Source: CAWIHS01 sp963836005 (GTDB lineage: Bacteria; Pseudomonadota; Gammaproteobacteria; GRL18). From it: 64,000 nucleotides of DNA. A program made the translations under genes and the position numbers. The notes beneath the pieces were generated by a model. The model saw only the letters and a list, made by a program, of their open reading frames with translations. It did not search any database and was not told the origin of the DNA. Positions 8,393 to 18,110 of this stretch are shown here, one piece after another (position 1 is the stretch's first letter; every line of letters begins with the position of its first letter). The stretch is from positions 248,001 to 312,000 of the forward strand of contig CAWIHS010000004.1 of NCBI GenBank assembly GCA_963836005.1, given 5' to 3'.

Positions 8393-11300
8393 TTACTTTA
8401 CTCTTATTCCATAAAAATTAGCCAGGTCACTAAATTCCTGGCTGGCAATAAAAGCATTAATCAGTCCAGGTCTGGTCAGCCCGCCGGCCAGCTGCCCCAG
8501 CCAATAGTTCTTGCCCGTTTGATCCGAAGCCCGATTAAGAATAGTTTGGTACGCAATATCTATAAAACTACTGTCATTGTAATTTAGCCTGCTAAACTCG
8601 TTACTGAAAAAGAAGTTTCTGGCAATGTCACCTGCGGATTGAGAGCCACTGTTTAATTGCGCCACCCAATAATCAAACCCCTGGACATCCGCTTTACGTT
8701 TTAATACCTTCTGATAGAACCTTAGCACAAATTGTTTCAGTTGATATAAAGCCTGGTCGTCCTGGCTAAAGCCGATGATAGATAAACGCTCGGCCAGATC
8801 AGTAAACTCCTGGCTCTTCAGAAAACCATAGAGCACCATATCTCTAAGCCGTCCGTTCTGAAGTCTGGATACCCAGTAGTCCCTGCCACTCTTATCTGCT
8901 GCTCTGCCCAATATCGATTCATAAAGAATATTGATAAAGGCAGCATCATCAAGATTTAAATCTGCAAATTCCTGACTATAAAAAAATCCCTGTACCACAT
9001 AGGCAGCAGATTGTGTATGCAGCATGTTTAACCAGTAAGCCAGGCCGTCTCTATCAGCAATACGGCGTAAAATATTCTGATAAAGCCGTTCAATAAAAGA
9101 TTGCAGTGGTAATGGCGTTACCTGACCAGGATCGGGTGCTCTAGGCGACGCATATAAACCATTTGGATAAAAGTCTTGTACCAGTTGCGTATAAATGGCC
9201 TGTTTATAAATTTCCTGTCCTTGCCGATTAGGGTGCACCGAACCCAGATGATCCTGTTGATTTAAGAGTGATTCAGGGATTCTTACTACCCAATGATTAT
9301 CAGCGCAATACCCATGTTTTCTGCTTGCTGAGCTGATGGTCTGTCCATTAATACCCGTTTCAGTAATAAATTTCCATTGATATTTTGCTGCCGCTGCTGC
9401 AGTTTCGTTTCGTAAAGTGCTGCCAACAACTGTATCTGCCCAGAATATTTCAGGTAATGTAATGCCGGGAATGTTTTTTATTTCATGACCTAAAGTTGTC
9501 GTCTGTGACGGGTCCCAGGCGCAATAATCCCCGTTATCATCCCCTGTGGGGTCGGGATATTCGGTAAGATAAACACGTCCGCTATCAAGTGAGGGGAAGT
9601 GTTCGTCTTTCTTTAGCTCAGCATTCAGATTTTGCCATTGTCCAGGAAGGCGTGTTAAAGCCTCATTAAATGTAACTAAAGCAGTCCCTGGCTCTGATTC
9701 TGATGCTGCTTTGTCATAAACAGACAGGCATAGCTCAGTAAACGAAAGCTTTCCTGCAGGCAGAGATGAACCGAATAAAAAGTTGACAAAGGATCCCGGA
9801 TTGCAATTTTGCTGCACGGCCAGTTTCTGGGCATCGGTAAAATCTTCTGAGGGTGGTAATGCCGTGGTATCATGACAGGGTTCACCAACAATACAATTTT
9901 CAATGATCGTGGAAAACTTCACATCATTACCGCCAATAGAAATCACGATAGCATCGACCTCTCGACCAGCAGCAACCTCAGCGGCAGCCTTAATTTGTGA
10001 TGTTATTTTCGGCAAAGCCGGAAGTTCTGGTAAAAGAAGCGATCTGATTAAAGGTTCCAGAATTGCATTTATAGGTTGTCCACCGTGAACATCATTCAAG
10101 CCGGTACTGATTTTTGCCCCTGAACAGGATAAATGCACTAAGGTTACTGAAGTATGCGGATCTGCCTGCTCAAGGGCTAATGCGGCACGTGCCTGTCCAG
10201 AGATCATGGAACGATGACAGCGTAAGGCTTCACCCGGCACGGCACCGTTTAACACAATCTCAACAAAGTCTGGTTCATCTGTACCCCATGATGGCGGCGT
10301 TTCTGTCCATACGGGTAAGGTATTCAAGTACTTGGTCAGGGCATTGGTTTTGGCCGTTTCCCAGGCCTGCTGCAGATCGGCAATAATACTTTCCAGGCTG
10401 GCGAGTGCATCTTTTGCCTGCTGCCAAGCTGCAGCCGCATTATCATAGACATTTTTCGCCGTATTGAAGCTGTTCCGGGCAAGATTTACGGCGCTCCTTT
10501 TTGCATCCAGGGCCAGAGTCAATGCTGAAAAATTCTGGATAGTCGCGATCGCAGAATATAAAATAACGGCGGTACTTCGGGCAGCCAGAAGAGCTGCTTG
10601 TGCAGCAATGAGATCTGTTTCAGCGGCTGCTAATTCAGTCTTTGCTATAGTTAGAATAGCTAATCTGGCCGCACAGTTAAGGAAGGTACAGTTATTATAA
10701 TCTCTCTGGGCAGCATTCACTTTGGCCCGTTTGTCGGCAACATTCCGTTGAGCCCTAATCACATTATCACGTGCAGCTATTACGACTGGATCGTTTTCGA
10801 CCCGGGTCTCAATTATAAGCATCTCATCAAGATCTTTTATCAATTGATTAAGATCATTTTCAGCCTGAATAAGGGTTGCAAGTGTGTCCTGATAAAGTTG
10901 ATTGGCGGCCCGTTCAGTCTCTTCCAGTCCGGGCAACTGAACCCAGGCGGCATCCAGCTCATCTGAAATATTGTCGACGAGTTCTACGAGCACATTAAAT
11001 TCGGCATGGGCATCCAGGCTGACGGGTAATAACGGGTTGCCTTCCCCGGAACCATAAGAATCACCCAGGGCGATAATTAGCCAGTCCTGTACGGTGATTT
11101 CCTGTTCCAGCGTTTCACTGGAACCCTTTTCATCTGTCAGCTTGAGTGCTATCAGATACGTGCCTTCCTGGGGAAATGTATAATCGAAAGTGCATTGATT
11201 GACGACACCGACAGAGACACTATCAACAAACCATTCATAGCTCACGATCGTCGTGGAAATAGTTGAGGCCGTACTTGCACAGGCATTGAAATTCACGGTC

Positions 11301-11581
11301 CAGCCCGCAGGCGGCAGCATCATCGCATTGGGGTCATATTGCGGTATAGGAGAACCTGGATTAAATCCGGGAAAAGTCTGATTCTCGAGTAAGCGATCCG
11401 GCATAGACCAGTCAAAAGCTGGATTGTGATGTGCTGCTGACGTTCCTGGATAGATTGATGATGCGGCAACGACGAACAGCAAAACTATTAACAGAAAAGC
11501 AGGATAGTGAGCTGGATTTTTATATTGCAATGAATAGGGCGTATCCGGGTTATTCTGGTTTGATTTGATAATCATGCTCAT
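8393..11581 (-). CDS. Large secreted SGNH hydrolase with PKD domain, coiled-coil insertion and DUF4214 repeats
   Basis: The 1062-residue protein has an N-terminal signal/anchor segment (about residues 27-50). A PKD-like beta domain follows (about 70-167). The SGNH/GDSL hydrolase begins at GDSYGSGEG with Ser175 as nucleophile, continues at GGND (550-553) and ends with the His783 block SVHPN. Between the first and later blocks lies an unusual Ala/Leu/Arg-rich helical insertion (about 195-430) with coiled-coil character. Residues about 835-1060 hold four DUF4214 repeats (pattern Y..IL.R.aD..G..YW). DUF4214 is common in exported surface-layer-type proteins. Likely cell-surface esterase or lipase; substrate unknown. 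Single transcription unit. All catalytic blocks are intact. Confidence 0.85.
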   Translation of the reverse strand: MSMIIKSNQNNPDTPYSLQYKNPAHYPAFLLIVLLFVVAASSIYPGTSAAHHNPAFDWSMPDRLLENQTFPGFNPGSPIPQYDPNAMMLPPAGWTVNFNACASTASTISTTIVSYEWFVDSVSVGVVNQCTFDYTFPQEGTYLIALKLTDEKGSSETLEQEITVQDWLIIALGDSYGSGEGNPLLPVSLDAHAEFNVLVELVDNISDELDAAWVQLPGLEETERAANQLYQDTLATLIQAENDLNQLIKDLDEMLIIETRVENDPVVIAARDNVIRAQRNVADKRAKVNAAQRDYNNCTFLNCAARLAILTIAKTELAAAETDLIAAQAALLAARSTAVILYSAIATIQNFSALTLALDAKRSAVNLARNSFNTAKNVYDNAAAAWQQAKDALASLESIIADLQQAWETAKTNALTKYLNTLPVWTETPPSWGTDEPDFVEIVLNGAVPGEALRCHRSMISGQARAALALEQADPHTSVTLVHLSCSGAKISTGLNDVHGGQPINAILEPLIRSLLLPELPALPKITSQIKAAAEVAAGREVDAIVISIGGNDVKFSTIIENCIVGEPCHDTTALPPSEDFTDAQKLAVQQNCNPGSFVNFLFGSSLPAGKLSFTELCLSVYDKAASESEPGTALVTFNEALTRLPGQWQNLNAELKKDEHFPSLDSGRVYLTEYPDPTGDDNGDYCAWDPSQTTTLGHEIKNIPGITLPEIFWADTVVGSTLRNETAAAAAKYQWKFITETGINGQTISSASRKHGYCADNHWVVRIPESLLNQQDHLGSVHPNRQGQEIYKQAIYTQLVQDFYPNGLYASPRAPDPGQVTPLPLQSFIERLYQNILRRIADRDGLAYWLNMLHTQSAAYVVQGFFYSQEFADLNLDDAAFINILYESILGRAADKSGRDYWVSRLQNGRLRDMVLYGFLKSQEFTDLAERLSIIGFSQDDQALYQLKQFVLRFYQKVLKRKADVQGFDYWVAQLNSGSQSAGDIARNFFFSNEFSRLNYNDSSFIDIAYQTILNRASDQTGKNYWLGQLAGGLTRPGLINAFIASQEFSDLANFYGIRVK

Positions 11582-11703
11582 TCCCTTTTTTCTTAGTTTT
11601 TCCGGATCTGAATGGAAACCAAAATTTATTTAGAAAACTTGCACTGGAATAAATTAACTGATACCAGGGGCTGTTGATCTTTCAGATGTCAGACTGATTT
11701 TAA

Positions 11704-11757
11704 AAGGATAGGCAATTCAATGACATTTTTCAATCTATGACTCTAAAAGGGTAACAT
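11704..11757 (-). repeat. 50-bp dispersed repeat, copy 2
   Basis: Same core as 17-70 and 47764-47817. It overlaps the last codons of the ISL3 transposase fragment, which stops inside it. Confidence 0.6.
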
Positions 11758-12076
11758 TCCTGACGGTTTCCCAACGTATATTTAGGTGTCTGGAAACAGC
11801 CTGAATACTCATATGACGACAAAGCCCATTAATCATATGACAAAATCGTTGGGTAAAACGACAGTCCTTGTCAACATAATTACAGTGTTCTATACGTCGT
11901 TCATTTTTACTGATAAAGACTTGAGCTAACTCAATTTCCAGATAGCAGGGATAGCTTCTAAATGGGATATAACGAACTTGCCTTTGAATATACCGAATAA
12001 CTGTTCCTTGCTGCCCCGTTAATGGATCGATTACTTTTCTACGCTTATCTCTTTGACAGATTATATGAACTGTCAT
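11735..12076 (-). pseudogene. ISL3-family transposase, N-terminal fragment
   Basis: The 113-residue frame resembles the N-terminal part of ISL3 transposases. It has a YIPFRSYPCYLEIELAQVF segment, a His/Cys-containing HCNYVDKDCRFTQRF block equivalent to the zinc-binding RRFxCxxC..F region, and the helix-turn-helix MSIQAVSRHLNIRWETVRNV. The DDE catalytic domain that should follow is absent; the frame ends in the 50-bp dispersed repeat. The Cys ligands look partly lost. A dead fragment, about a quarter of the usual length. Confidence 0.65.
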
Positions 12077-12756
12077 GTGGTGTTTATTTAGCGCTATTTC
12101 ATTGACTCTCTGACCGCTCAGTCCCAGAATAGTGGGAGAGATGTTGATGCTTATATTTCCTATTGCTTATAAAACTGTGAGAAGCTTTATATTTCATCAG
12201 GTTTCGTGAGTATAAGTATCTTTCTTCACTCATCAAGGCGGTGAAAAGCCAAATATTCTGAATATTACCCAACACAATCAGGTCAATAGCCGCTTCATGT
12301 GGTGATTCACTGTCGTTGCTACGAGCTAGTTCTATCGACCCAAGACATTTAGATTATCTACTTCTCAATTTGGTGGTTTACGTCCCACAACGGCGATTCA
12401 GTATTTCTACTGGCTAACGTTTAAAGTCAGGAAACAGTAATTTAAGAACTTGGCATTGAGCAACTGAACCACCAACTCTATCATCAGACCATGGGCTCCC
12501 GTGCTGGGATGATTACATCCAGGAGCATATACCTGATTGTGAGTTCAATCAATGTGTTTCCTGGTGAGTGTTTCAATACATACACCCTTTTTTGATCATA
12601 CTGCAATTTTCCGAATTTGTGAGTAGGAATTTTCACGCCCAAAAATCGGAAGAATTCAGCCAAAACAGTTTATTTAAGTTTTCACGTCCCCACGGCAAAT
12701 CTATCTACAGAATTGACGGTATATTATCTATACTAATTATTGATTAAACAAATTTT
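12077..12756. other. Gene-poor stretch with degraded repeat sequence
   Basis: No gene is supported. About 12445-12668 is the inverted counterpart of 162-395. The rest, upstream of the ISL3 fragment, is probably the remainder of the same insertion-element debris. Confidence 0.5.
12445..12668 (-). repeat. Degenerate repeat, partner of 162-395
   Basis: The reverse complement shares ordered blocks with 162-395, including CACCAGGAAACACATTGATT. No intact frame is seen. Ends are approximate. Confidence 0.55.
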
Positions 12757-13088
12757 GTAACTATTCAGCGTATTTAAGATTTGTAACTTCTCAATAAGTC
12801 GGCGCAGTTAAAGTTCCTTCCCCCTTCGAGGGGGAAGGCCAGGATGGGGGTTGCTTGTATCATCAAGCACTTAACCCCCACCCTAACTCTCCCCCTGATA
12901 GGGGGAGAGTATCTTGCACGGACTTATTGAGAAATTACTAAGATTTTCACTAAGTGATTGATATCAGGTGTTTATGGAAGGCAGATAATTGCTCCTGTAT
13001 AATCTGCATTCCCTACATGACCACCATGGATGTGGGTCAATAAATACCTGATATCAAACACGATCTTAGATATACGCTGAATAGTTAC
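12757..13088. repeat. MITE family B, copy 1, carrying a nested family A element
   Basis: The ends are GTAACTATTCAGCGTAT and its imperfect complement at 13063-13088, flanked by a perfect 8-bp duplication CAAATTTT (12749-12756 and 13089-13096). The B core holds TTGATATCAGGT with ACCTGATATCAA and the block TCCCTACATGACCACCATGG. A complete family A element (12783-12938) is inserted inside it. The element ends 32 bp before the start of the AsmA-like gene. Confidence 0.92.
12783..12938. repeat. MITE family A, copy 3, nested in a B element
   Basis: A 156-bp element with ends GTAACTTCTCAATAAGTC and GACTTATTGAGAAATTAC. It is flanked by its own perfect 8-bp duplication TAAGATTT (12775-12782 and 12939-12946), which lies inside B copy 1. 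Its insertion is therefore younger than that of the B element. Confidence 0.93.
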
Positions 13089-13120
13089 CAAATTTTTCAC
13101 TTAACTGCCCAGGAACTCTA

Positions 13121-16100
13121 TTGTTGATAAAAACAGTAACTCGCTTTATTGGTGGTATTTTGCTGATTGTACTGGCAGTAGCTATTGTTCTGTTTATAGT
13201 TCAGCCAAAAATCCCTTTGAAATCAATGACCGGTCCCGTTTCTGCCCTGCTGACTTACCTGAGTGGCAGTAAGCAGGTTATAAGCGGAAATTATTACATT
13301 ACACCGGGCAGCTGGACGACGTTGTCTATAGAAAACGGTTTTATAGCGTTGATCGACAAAAACAGTACCCATCTGCAGGCTGAAATCAAATCTGCAGAGA
13401 CGACACTGCATCTTTGGTCACTGTTCAAGAAGCAGATCACACTGCATGATTTCTCCCTTCATGATATGGCTCTGGATGTTACTAGCGTAAAGAGACAACA
13501 GCGTGAGCAGAACGAAGAGCTCGCTTCCTCAAGTGCAAAAGAACTCCCCTTCGTCTTGAATCGGACAGGCCCCATTGATTTAGCAAACATCTCAGCCGAT
13601 ATAAGCTTCGCAGAAGCAGACAGTCCAATCAGTTTGCAGGTGCTCAAAGCTACAGGTGAATTTAGCAGTGAATCACCGGGATATTTAAAACTTGAAACTG
13701 ACATTAACGGTAATAATTTACATACTGAAATTAATGGGGGGCCGTTGAGAAATCTGACTGTTAATGGTGCTAAATGGCCATTTTCTATACAGCTGATGCA
13801 TAAAAGTGTTAAAGCCAAAGTAAAGGGTTTATTCTCATCAGTTATGACCAATCCCGAATTGCGCGCTGATATTAATATCAGCGGTGAGCATAATGACGAT
13901 CTTGCATCGCTGTTTGGTTGGCATGGTACAAAAAATCAGGCTTTCAACATTCAGGGAGATGCTGCATTTTCGGCTCAGGAAGCCAGCGTAAATCTAACCA
14001 CTAATCAAGCGGGGACAACCGATTTACAACTGACCATGACGATAAAAGAGCCAGGATCTGAAAATTCTCAATATGCGGCTGAATTAAAAGGTAAACAGTT
14101 AAATCTAGATACCTTATTGAATATTTTTAGTTGGCACGAACAACATACTGTAAATAATAAGATTAAAACAGAAAACACAACGATTAATCGAGACGATGAC
14201 CTCTTTATGGATTTTCCTCCTGTAAAAGACATGAAGCTGAAGCTAAATCTGGAAGAAATGGTATACAAGGGAAACATTATCAACAATTTCAGCCTTAATG
14301 CCGGAATGAAAGATGGCTTAATGCATGAAGCCCCTTTCTCATTGAGGATTGACGAGGCTGCTGTCTCAGGACATTTTTCAGTCAATAAAGTGAGTCAGGA
14401 GCCGTTGTTTTCACTGCATCTGAATAGCAGTGATTTAAATATCGGGGCATTACTTAAAAAACTGGAACTTGCCAATGATATTTTTTCTCATATAGACAAT
14501 GTCCAGATAGATATTAGCAGCCAGGGTAAAACAGTGGGTCAGCTAATCGACAACTTTGAGCTATCTGCCAGAGCTAACAATGGACATTATGAATTTCACG
14601 ATGTCGACACAGGTCTAAACCAGAGCATCATGCTCGATAACGTAACATTTGTAATCTCCCCTGAGGAAGCTATGAAGTTAGAGATGCAGGGTCGTTTTTC
14701 CGAAAATACAATTTCATTTTCACTTAAAGCAGCTCCTTTTGCAGAACTTTTAATAGTTGACCAGGCCTGGCCCTTCTCTTTTGATTTCAGACATAAAAGT
14801 GTTTCTCTTATAGCCGATGGTACTATTTCCCATGTCACAGAGAATCCCAGGTTAAGCGCTGATCTGTCCTTGTCGGGTGAGGATCTTGATGAATTAGTCT
14901 CCCTGTTCGGCGTTCATACTTCACTCCTTCAGCCATTTTCACTGCAGGGTTACTTATATGTTTCACCTGAAGTTTCTACCATTGGTTTTACTCAGTTGCA
15001 GCCCGGAACTGATAATCTTACATTTTACGCCGCTGTTAAAAATATTGAGGAAGAAAATAGCCAATATACTTTCGCAATACAGGGCAATAAATTAAACCTC
15101 GATGCACTGAAAGCTGTGATAGCACCGCTAAGAAAGCAAGCAGGCAGCATCAGTGAACCATCAGAAGAGAATAAAATCAATCGTGATGATGTTGTTTTAC
15201 CTGATCCATTACCAATAAAAAACATGAGGCTTGATCTTGATCTGAATGAGCTGGTCATCATGGGTAAAACAATGAAGCATGTCAAACTGGATGCTGTTAT
15301 GAGCGACGGCATCATAGACAAGGCTCCTTTTGCCGTGACCATGCGCAACGCTGTAAATCACGGTCATTTTTCACTCGACAGCATTAACAGTGTACCGCAA
15401 TTATCAGCTTATCTTGAGAGCAATGCATTTAACATCGGCTTATTTCTAAAGGAATATAATCTGGCTGAAGACATTGTCATGCATATTGATCATGTAAAGG
15501 CTGATCTCAATACCAGCGGACACACTTTCGGGGAATTACTTGACAATCTCGTCTTTAAAGTTAAAGCTCGCGACGGTTTCTACAAATATCAAGATGACAA
15601 CACCGGTGCTGTAGTTCCCATAACCCTTCGCCATACCCACATTGTCGGCGTGCCGGGGGAAACTATAGAATTAAAATTAAAGGGTAAGATTCATGAAATA
15701 CCTATCCTTATTTCAACTACCATTAAGGATCGACGTAATGAGCCAAAAGAACTGGTCAAAGACCTGACTCATTTTACAAAAATTCAGGTAGCCGGCACTC
15801 AATGGGAACTCAGTGGAATCATTCCTTTGCCGTTTAAAAAAGTGGGTGTTTCGATGAGTAACAAACTGAGCGGAGAGAGACTCAGCAGCCTGAATGAGCT
15901 GCTGCACCTGGAGCTACCAGATATAGGGCCATATAACCTGAATGGTACCTTTCGAATCATTGACAGTGGCTACCAGCTCAATGACATTAAATTGCAGATA
16001 GGTTCCAGTTCACTCACGGGTGATCTGTCTGTTAATACTAAAGCAAGCCCCCCGGATGTACGCATTGGTTTACAGGCACAGAGTATTCAACTGGATGATT

Positions 16101-17050
16101 TCAAAGAAATAAAATTCATTGCAAAAGAAACTGTCGACGGTACCAGAACTAATAATCTAAACAGGACTGTGGAAACCAAACAGGAAATTTTTAATATCAC
16201 GGATCAGGTTATTCTCAATAGCTATGACGCGGTAATAAATATCAATGTCAAAGATGTTTCGTCTGGTACAGACCATCTGGGCCGAGGAATATTGAAAGTT
16301 ACTCAACATGATGGAAGTTTACATATTGAACCACTCCAAGTGGATCTTCCCAGAGGCAACGTAACAATTGACTTTACCATTGGACCATCTACTCAGAACA
16401 GATTCTACTATTTAGACATTCTAGTGAACAACATTGATTATGGCATTGCAGGCAGGTGGTTTAATCCGGATACCGACATTGCAGGCATCCTTAACCTTCG
16501 CACCAGGTTGGTTTCAGAAAGCCCGGACGCAAAAAGCATTATGAAAAATGCTTCCGGTTTTATAGATTTTTCCATACAACCCGTGAAACTCAGATCTGAC
16601 GTAATCGATCTCTGGGCCGTCAATCTGTTAAGCCGTCTTCTGCCTTTTTTGAACCCGGGTGATGAATCAAAGATTAACTGCACCGCAGGAAGATTTAACA
16701 TTGAAAACGGCATACTCACCCAGGAGGCTTTGCTGCTTGACACTTCCCGTATACGCGTTACAGGGGATGTTAAGACAGATTTTCACAAAAACCGGATCGA
16801 TGTATTATTAAGACCTGTACCTAAAAGGCCGCAATTTTTCAGCCTGGCCACACCCATCACCATAAGTGGATCGATTATAGATTATTCACTAGGGGTTTCT
16901 CCTGGCGGCGTGGTTCAGACTATAATCCGCTTGGCCACCTCTTATGTTGTAGTACCGCTTCAGTGGTTTATAGGCGAGGGATTGCCTGTAGATGGTACCG
17001 CTGACTGTATGCAACTTTTTAATGATAGAATATTGAAATTTTCAAACTGA
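13121..17050 (+). CDS. Very large AsmA-family protein
   Basis: The 1309-residue protein has one N-terminal membrane helix (about residues 8-28) and a long beta-rich remainder, with an AsmA C-terminal domain at about 1080-1300 (SGFIDFSIQPVKLRSDVIDLWAVNLL region). AsmA-like proteins (AsmA, YhdP, TamB, YicH) span the periplasm and are implicated in lipid transfer to the outer membrane. Internally, two blocks about 330 residues apart repeat: LRADINISGEHNDDLASLFG and LSADLSLSGEDLDELVSLFG, then INRDDDLFMDFPPVKDM and INRDDVVLPDPLPIKNM, so a segment has been duplicated. The start is a TTG; the upstream region is almost entirely a MITE, so the promoter may come from it or from further away. Confidence 0.85.
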   Translation: MLIKTVTRFIGGILLIVLAVAIVLFIVQPKIPLKSMTGPVSALLTYLSGSKQVISGNYYITPGSWTTLSIENGFIALIDKNSTHLQAEIKSAETTLHLWSLFKKQITLHDFSLHDMALDVTSVKRQQREQNEELASSSAKELPFVLNRTGPIDLANISADISFAEADSPISLQVLKATGEFSSESPGYLKLETDINGNNLHTEINGGPLRNLTVNGAKWPFSIQLMHKSVKAKVKGLFSSVMTNPELRADINISGEHNDDLASLFGWHGTKNQAFNIQGDAAFSAQEASVNLTTNQAGTTDLQLTMTIKEPGSENSQYAAELKGKQLNLDTLLNIFSWHEQHTVNNKIKTENTTINRDDDLFMDFPPVKDMKLKLNLEEMVYKGNIINNFSLNAGMKDGLMHEAPFSLRIDEAAVSGHFSVNKVSQEPLFSLHLNSSDLNIGALLKKLELANDIFSHIDNVQIDISSQGKTVGQLIDNFELSARANNGHYEFHDVDTGLNQSIMLDNVTFVISPEEAMKLEMQGRFSENTISFSLKAAPFAELLIVDQAWPFSFDFRHKSVSLIADGTISHVTENPRLSADLSLSGEDLDELVSLFGVHTSLLQPFSLQGYLYVSPEVSTIGFTQLQPGTDNLTFYAAVKNIEEENSQYTFAIQGNKLNLDALKAVIAPLRKQAGSISEPSEENKINRDDVVLPDPLPIKNMRLDLDLNELVIMGKTMKHVKLDAVMSDGIIDKAPFAVTMRNAVNHGHFSLDSINSVPQLSAYLESNAFNIGLFLKEYNLAEDIVMHIDHVKADLNTSGHTFGELLDNLVFKVKARDGFYKYQDDNTGAVVPITLRHTHIVGVPGETIELKLKGKIHEIPILISTTIKDRRNEPKELVKDLTHFTKIQVAGTQWELSGIIPLPFKKVGVSMSNKLSGERLSSLNELLHLELPDIGPYNLNGTFRIIDSGYQLNDIKLQIGSSSLTGDLSVNTKASPPDVRIGLQAQSIQLDDFKEIKFIAKETVDGTRTNNLNRTVETKQEIFNITDQVILNSYDAVININVKDVSSGTDHLGRGILKVTQHDGSLHIEPLQVDLPRGNVTIDFTIGPSTQNRFYYLDILVNNIDYGIAGRWFNPDTDIAGILNLRTRLVSESPDAKSIMKNASGFIDFSIQPVKLRSDVIDLWAVNLLSRLLPFLNPGDESKINCTAGRFNIENGILTQEALLLDTSRIRVTGDVKTDFHKNRIDVLLRPVPKRPQFFSLATPITISGSIIDYSLGVSPGGVVQTIIRLATSYVVVPLQWFIGEGLPVDGTADCMQLFNDRILKFSN

Positions 17051-17204
17051 ATGCTTAAACAAAACTGTGCAGCAACTAAACCTGGCAAGAAACAGTTCAA
17101 AGGGTGTCAATGGTAATAGCTATTATCTAAGACCCTGCCGAACTACACCGATAAATTCTGGTATTGAATCGTCATCATCTATCTACAATATTTTAACCCA
17201 ATCA

Positions 17205-17570
17205 GAACAGATTGATGTAATTAATAATAGATTCAATACGTAAGTCAATCATTCGAATAATAGGTGTAAAAGTTCCTTTACTACTGTAGATGGCCGCTCT
17301 CCCAGTTATTCCGCTGGGAATGTAATGCCTCTGCATCTGAAACAACAGCTTGATAAGGTGCTGGATCAATCTGAAATAAAACATCGTCTTTTTTCATCGG
17401 TTTATTAGCGACCGCTTACACCTCGATAACTTCACCTGCTGCTCGAGGGATGATGGATACCGTATAGTTTCCTGCAATCAAGGGGCCTGATGGCGCCCAA
17501 AACTGTAAAGGAAAAAACAGGACGATAAGTAAAAAGATTGATCAGAATAGGGGAGACAATTTCCAGAACA
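17205..17570 (-). pseudogene. HlyD/AaeA-type membrane fusion protein remnant
   Basis: The minus strand reads PSGPLIAGNYTVSIIPRAAG, EVIEV, stop, then AVANKPMKKDDVLFQIDPAP and YQAVVSDAEALHSQRNN before further stops. This is the lipoyl/barrel-sandwich half of an efflux-pump adaptor, where V..I.P...G.V..V...N..VKKGD.LF.IDP.PY is diagnostic. Frames are broken by at least one in-frame stop (TAA near 17416) and a double stop near 17287. Hydrophobic sequence upstream (about 17500-17570) fits the lost N-terminal membrane helix. Confidence 0.7.
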
Positions 17571-17598
17571 GGGTTGGTTTAAGGACGTTAAATTTAAC

Positions 17599-17921
17599 GA
17601 AATTATTCAGCGTATTTTAGATTTATACGTAAGTTCTTGATATCAGGTGTTTGCGTAAGGCAGATAATTGCTCCTGTATAAGCTGCATTCCCTACATGAC
17701 CACCATGGATGGTGGAAATGCATGCGAGAGGCAGGAGCCGAAGTCGTCCCTCTAGGTCAAGTGAATGTGGCATGGATGCCACATTCAAGCCTACGACATA
17801 CATGGAAGTATAAGTGCCGTGGGAGGCAGGAAGCCGGGAACGACCATGGAAGTATTTACGGCGTCTTCTGGAACAAATACTCGATTATCCGCACCTGATT
17901 TTGCATAAGTACCTACCTATG
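17599..17921. repeat. Hybrid MITE: family B left end, family C right end
   Basis: The left end is a degenerate B end (GAAATTATTCAGCGTAT) with the B-type TTGATATCAGGTGTTTGCG. The right half, from TCCCTACATGACCACCATGG onward, matches C copy 2 (50245-50549) closely and ends GTACCTACCTATGA. No 8-bp duplication flanks it (left neighbour AATTTAAC, right neighbour GTCGTTAT). This fits a recombinant between two elements rather than a fresh insertion. Confidence 0.75.
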
Positions 17922-18110
17922 AGTCGTTATTAGATATCAACAGATATCTATTTCTGCTTCAACTCGACATAGTTTCACTGCTGCAGGGATAGGCTCTGCT
18001 TCTATCCAATCTGAGATTTCGCCCATACAGCTATTTTAGCACTATTTGTAACCATTGATGTAACCAGAAATATATAAAGCCTGTAACATCAATGGCATAC
18101 ACTTGTGTTT

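Noticed and set aside
17668..17898. Open frame inside the hybrid element at 17599-17921
   Set aside because: Same reason: it is element sequence, and the matching element at 50245 reads a different frame.
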